In this document: positions 5,459 to 5,703 of the stretch, piece after piece
How the letters are laid out: the number at the start of each line of letters is the position of its first letter
Numbering within the stretch: the first letter of the stretch is position 1
NCBI GenBank assembly: GCA_051745935.1
Contig: JBNJEM010000529.1
Span: 1 to 5,703, forward strand
DNA from: JBNJEM01 sp051745935
Lineage (GTDB): Bacteria; Planctomycetota; Planctomycetia; Pirellulales; Pirellulaceae
Length of the DNA stretch: 5,703 nt
Direction of reading: 5' to 3'
Notes under the pieces: generated by a model
Databases searched by the model: none
Told to the model about the DNA's origin: nothing
What the model saw: the letters and a program-made list of their open reading frames with translations, nothing else
Translations under genes and position numbers: made by a program

Positions 5459-5703
5459 GGGGGCCGTTAAGAAGGAAGCTCTCGAGGGGGGGAAGCACGC
5501 GGAGTCGTGATCCGTCGCTAGAGTCTGGCGGTCGCGGCCTCTCGATGTCGTTCAGTTGTTTTTCGGGGCCTCTCGTCCTGTCTCGATTTCAGTATGCGGC
5601 GGGCCGTGTGTTGACGTTCCATGAACGCGTGACTGCGAATTCGCTGTTACCATTCGATGAGACTCCGTGTGGACTTTACCGTGCAACTGGGATAGGGAAG
5701 TCG
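5459..5703 (+). other. Region to the window edge, no established gene
   Basis: No complete gene is seen. An open frame starts at ATG 5545 and stays open for 53 codons to the window edge, but it has no Shine-Dalgarno sequence and its residues match nothing I recognise. TTGACG at 5611-5616 resembles a -35 box; the best -10 partner (GCGAAT, 5635-5640, spacing 18) is poor. GGCCTCTCG is repeated at 5536-5544 and 5567-5575. The stretch may be the upstream region of a gene beyond the window. Confidence 0.4.

Noticed and set aside
4908..5498. Minus-strand frames of 115-196 codons with repeated text
   Set aside because: They are produced by the 169-bp tandem duplication and overlap the end of tig; the unit length changes frame between copies.

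Overview
The window looks like chromosomal DNA from a GC-rich bacterium, most likely a planctomycete (Pirellulales-like). That assignment is inference: it rests on the wording of the four-helix membrane protein and of the long-form HisG, which resemble planctomycetal versions I recognise, and on the wide, palindrome-rich gaps between genes. No database search was possible.

Layout. On the minus strand lie two histidine-biosynthesis genes, hisI (1525-1914) and then hisG (146-1024). A 500-base gap separates them and holds a 19-bp minisatellite and several inverted repeats. On the plus strand follow a conserved but uncharacterised membrane protein (2163-2819), a tRNA-Gly(GCC) gene (3103-3175) with a good sigma70-type promoter about 95 bases upstream, and a long trigger factor gene, tig (3584-5077). 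Downstream of tig is a near-perfect tandem duplication of a 169-bp unit (5087-5424), then about 280 bases with no convincing complete gene.

How the genes relate. HisG catalyses the first and feedback-controlled step of histidine synthesis, and HisI the third, so they are probably co-regulated, although the gap leaves open whether they share one transcript. The 248 bases between hisI and the membrane protein are a divergent promoter region. tRNA-Gly and trigger factor both serve translation, but they are separate units.

Nothing here amounts to a new defence or mobile system. The most interesting signal is in the non-coding DNA: a roughly 96-bp element found twice in opposite orientation (1-96 minus, 3185-3280 plus, the latter starting directly after the tRNA T-run), the 169-bp tandem duplication, the 19-bp minisatellite, and a set of compact dyads upstream of hisG and hisI.
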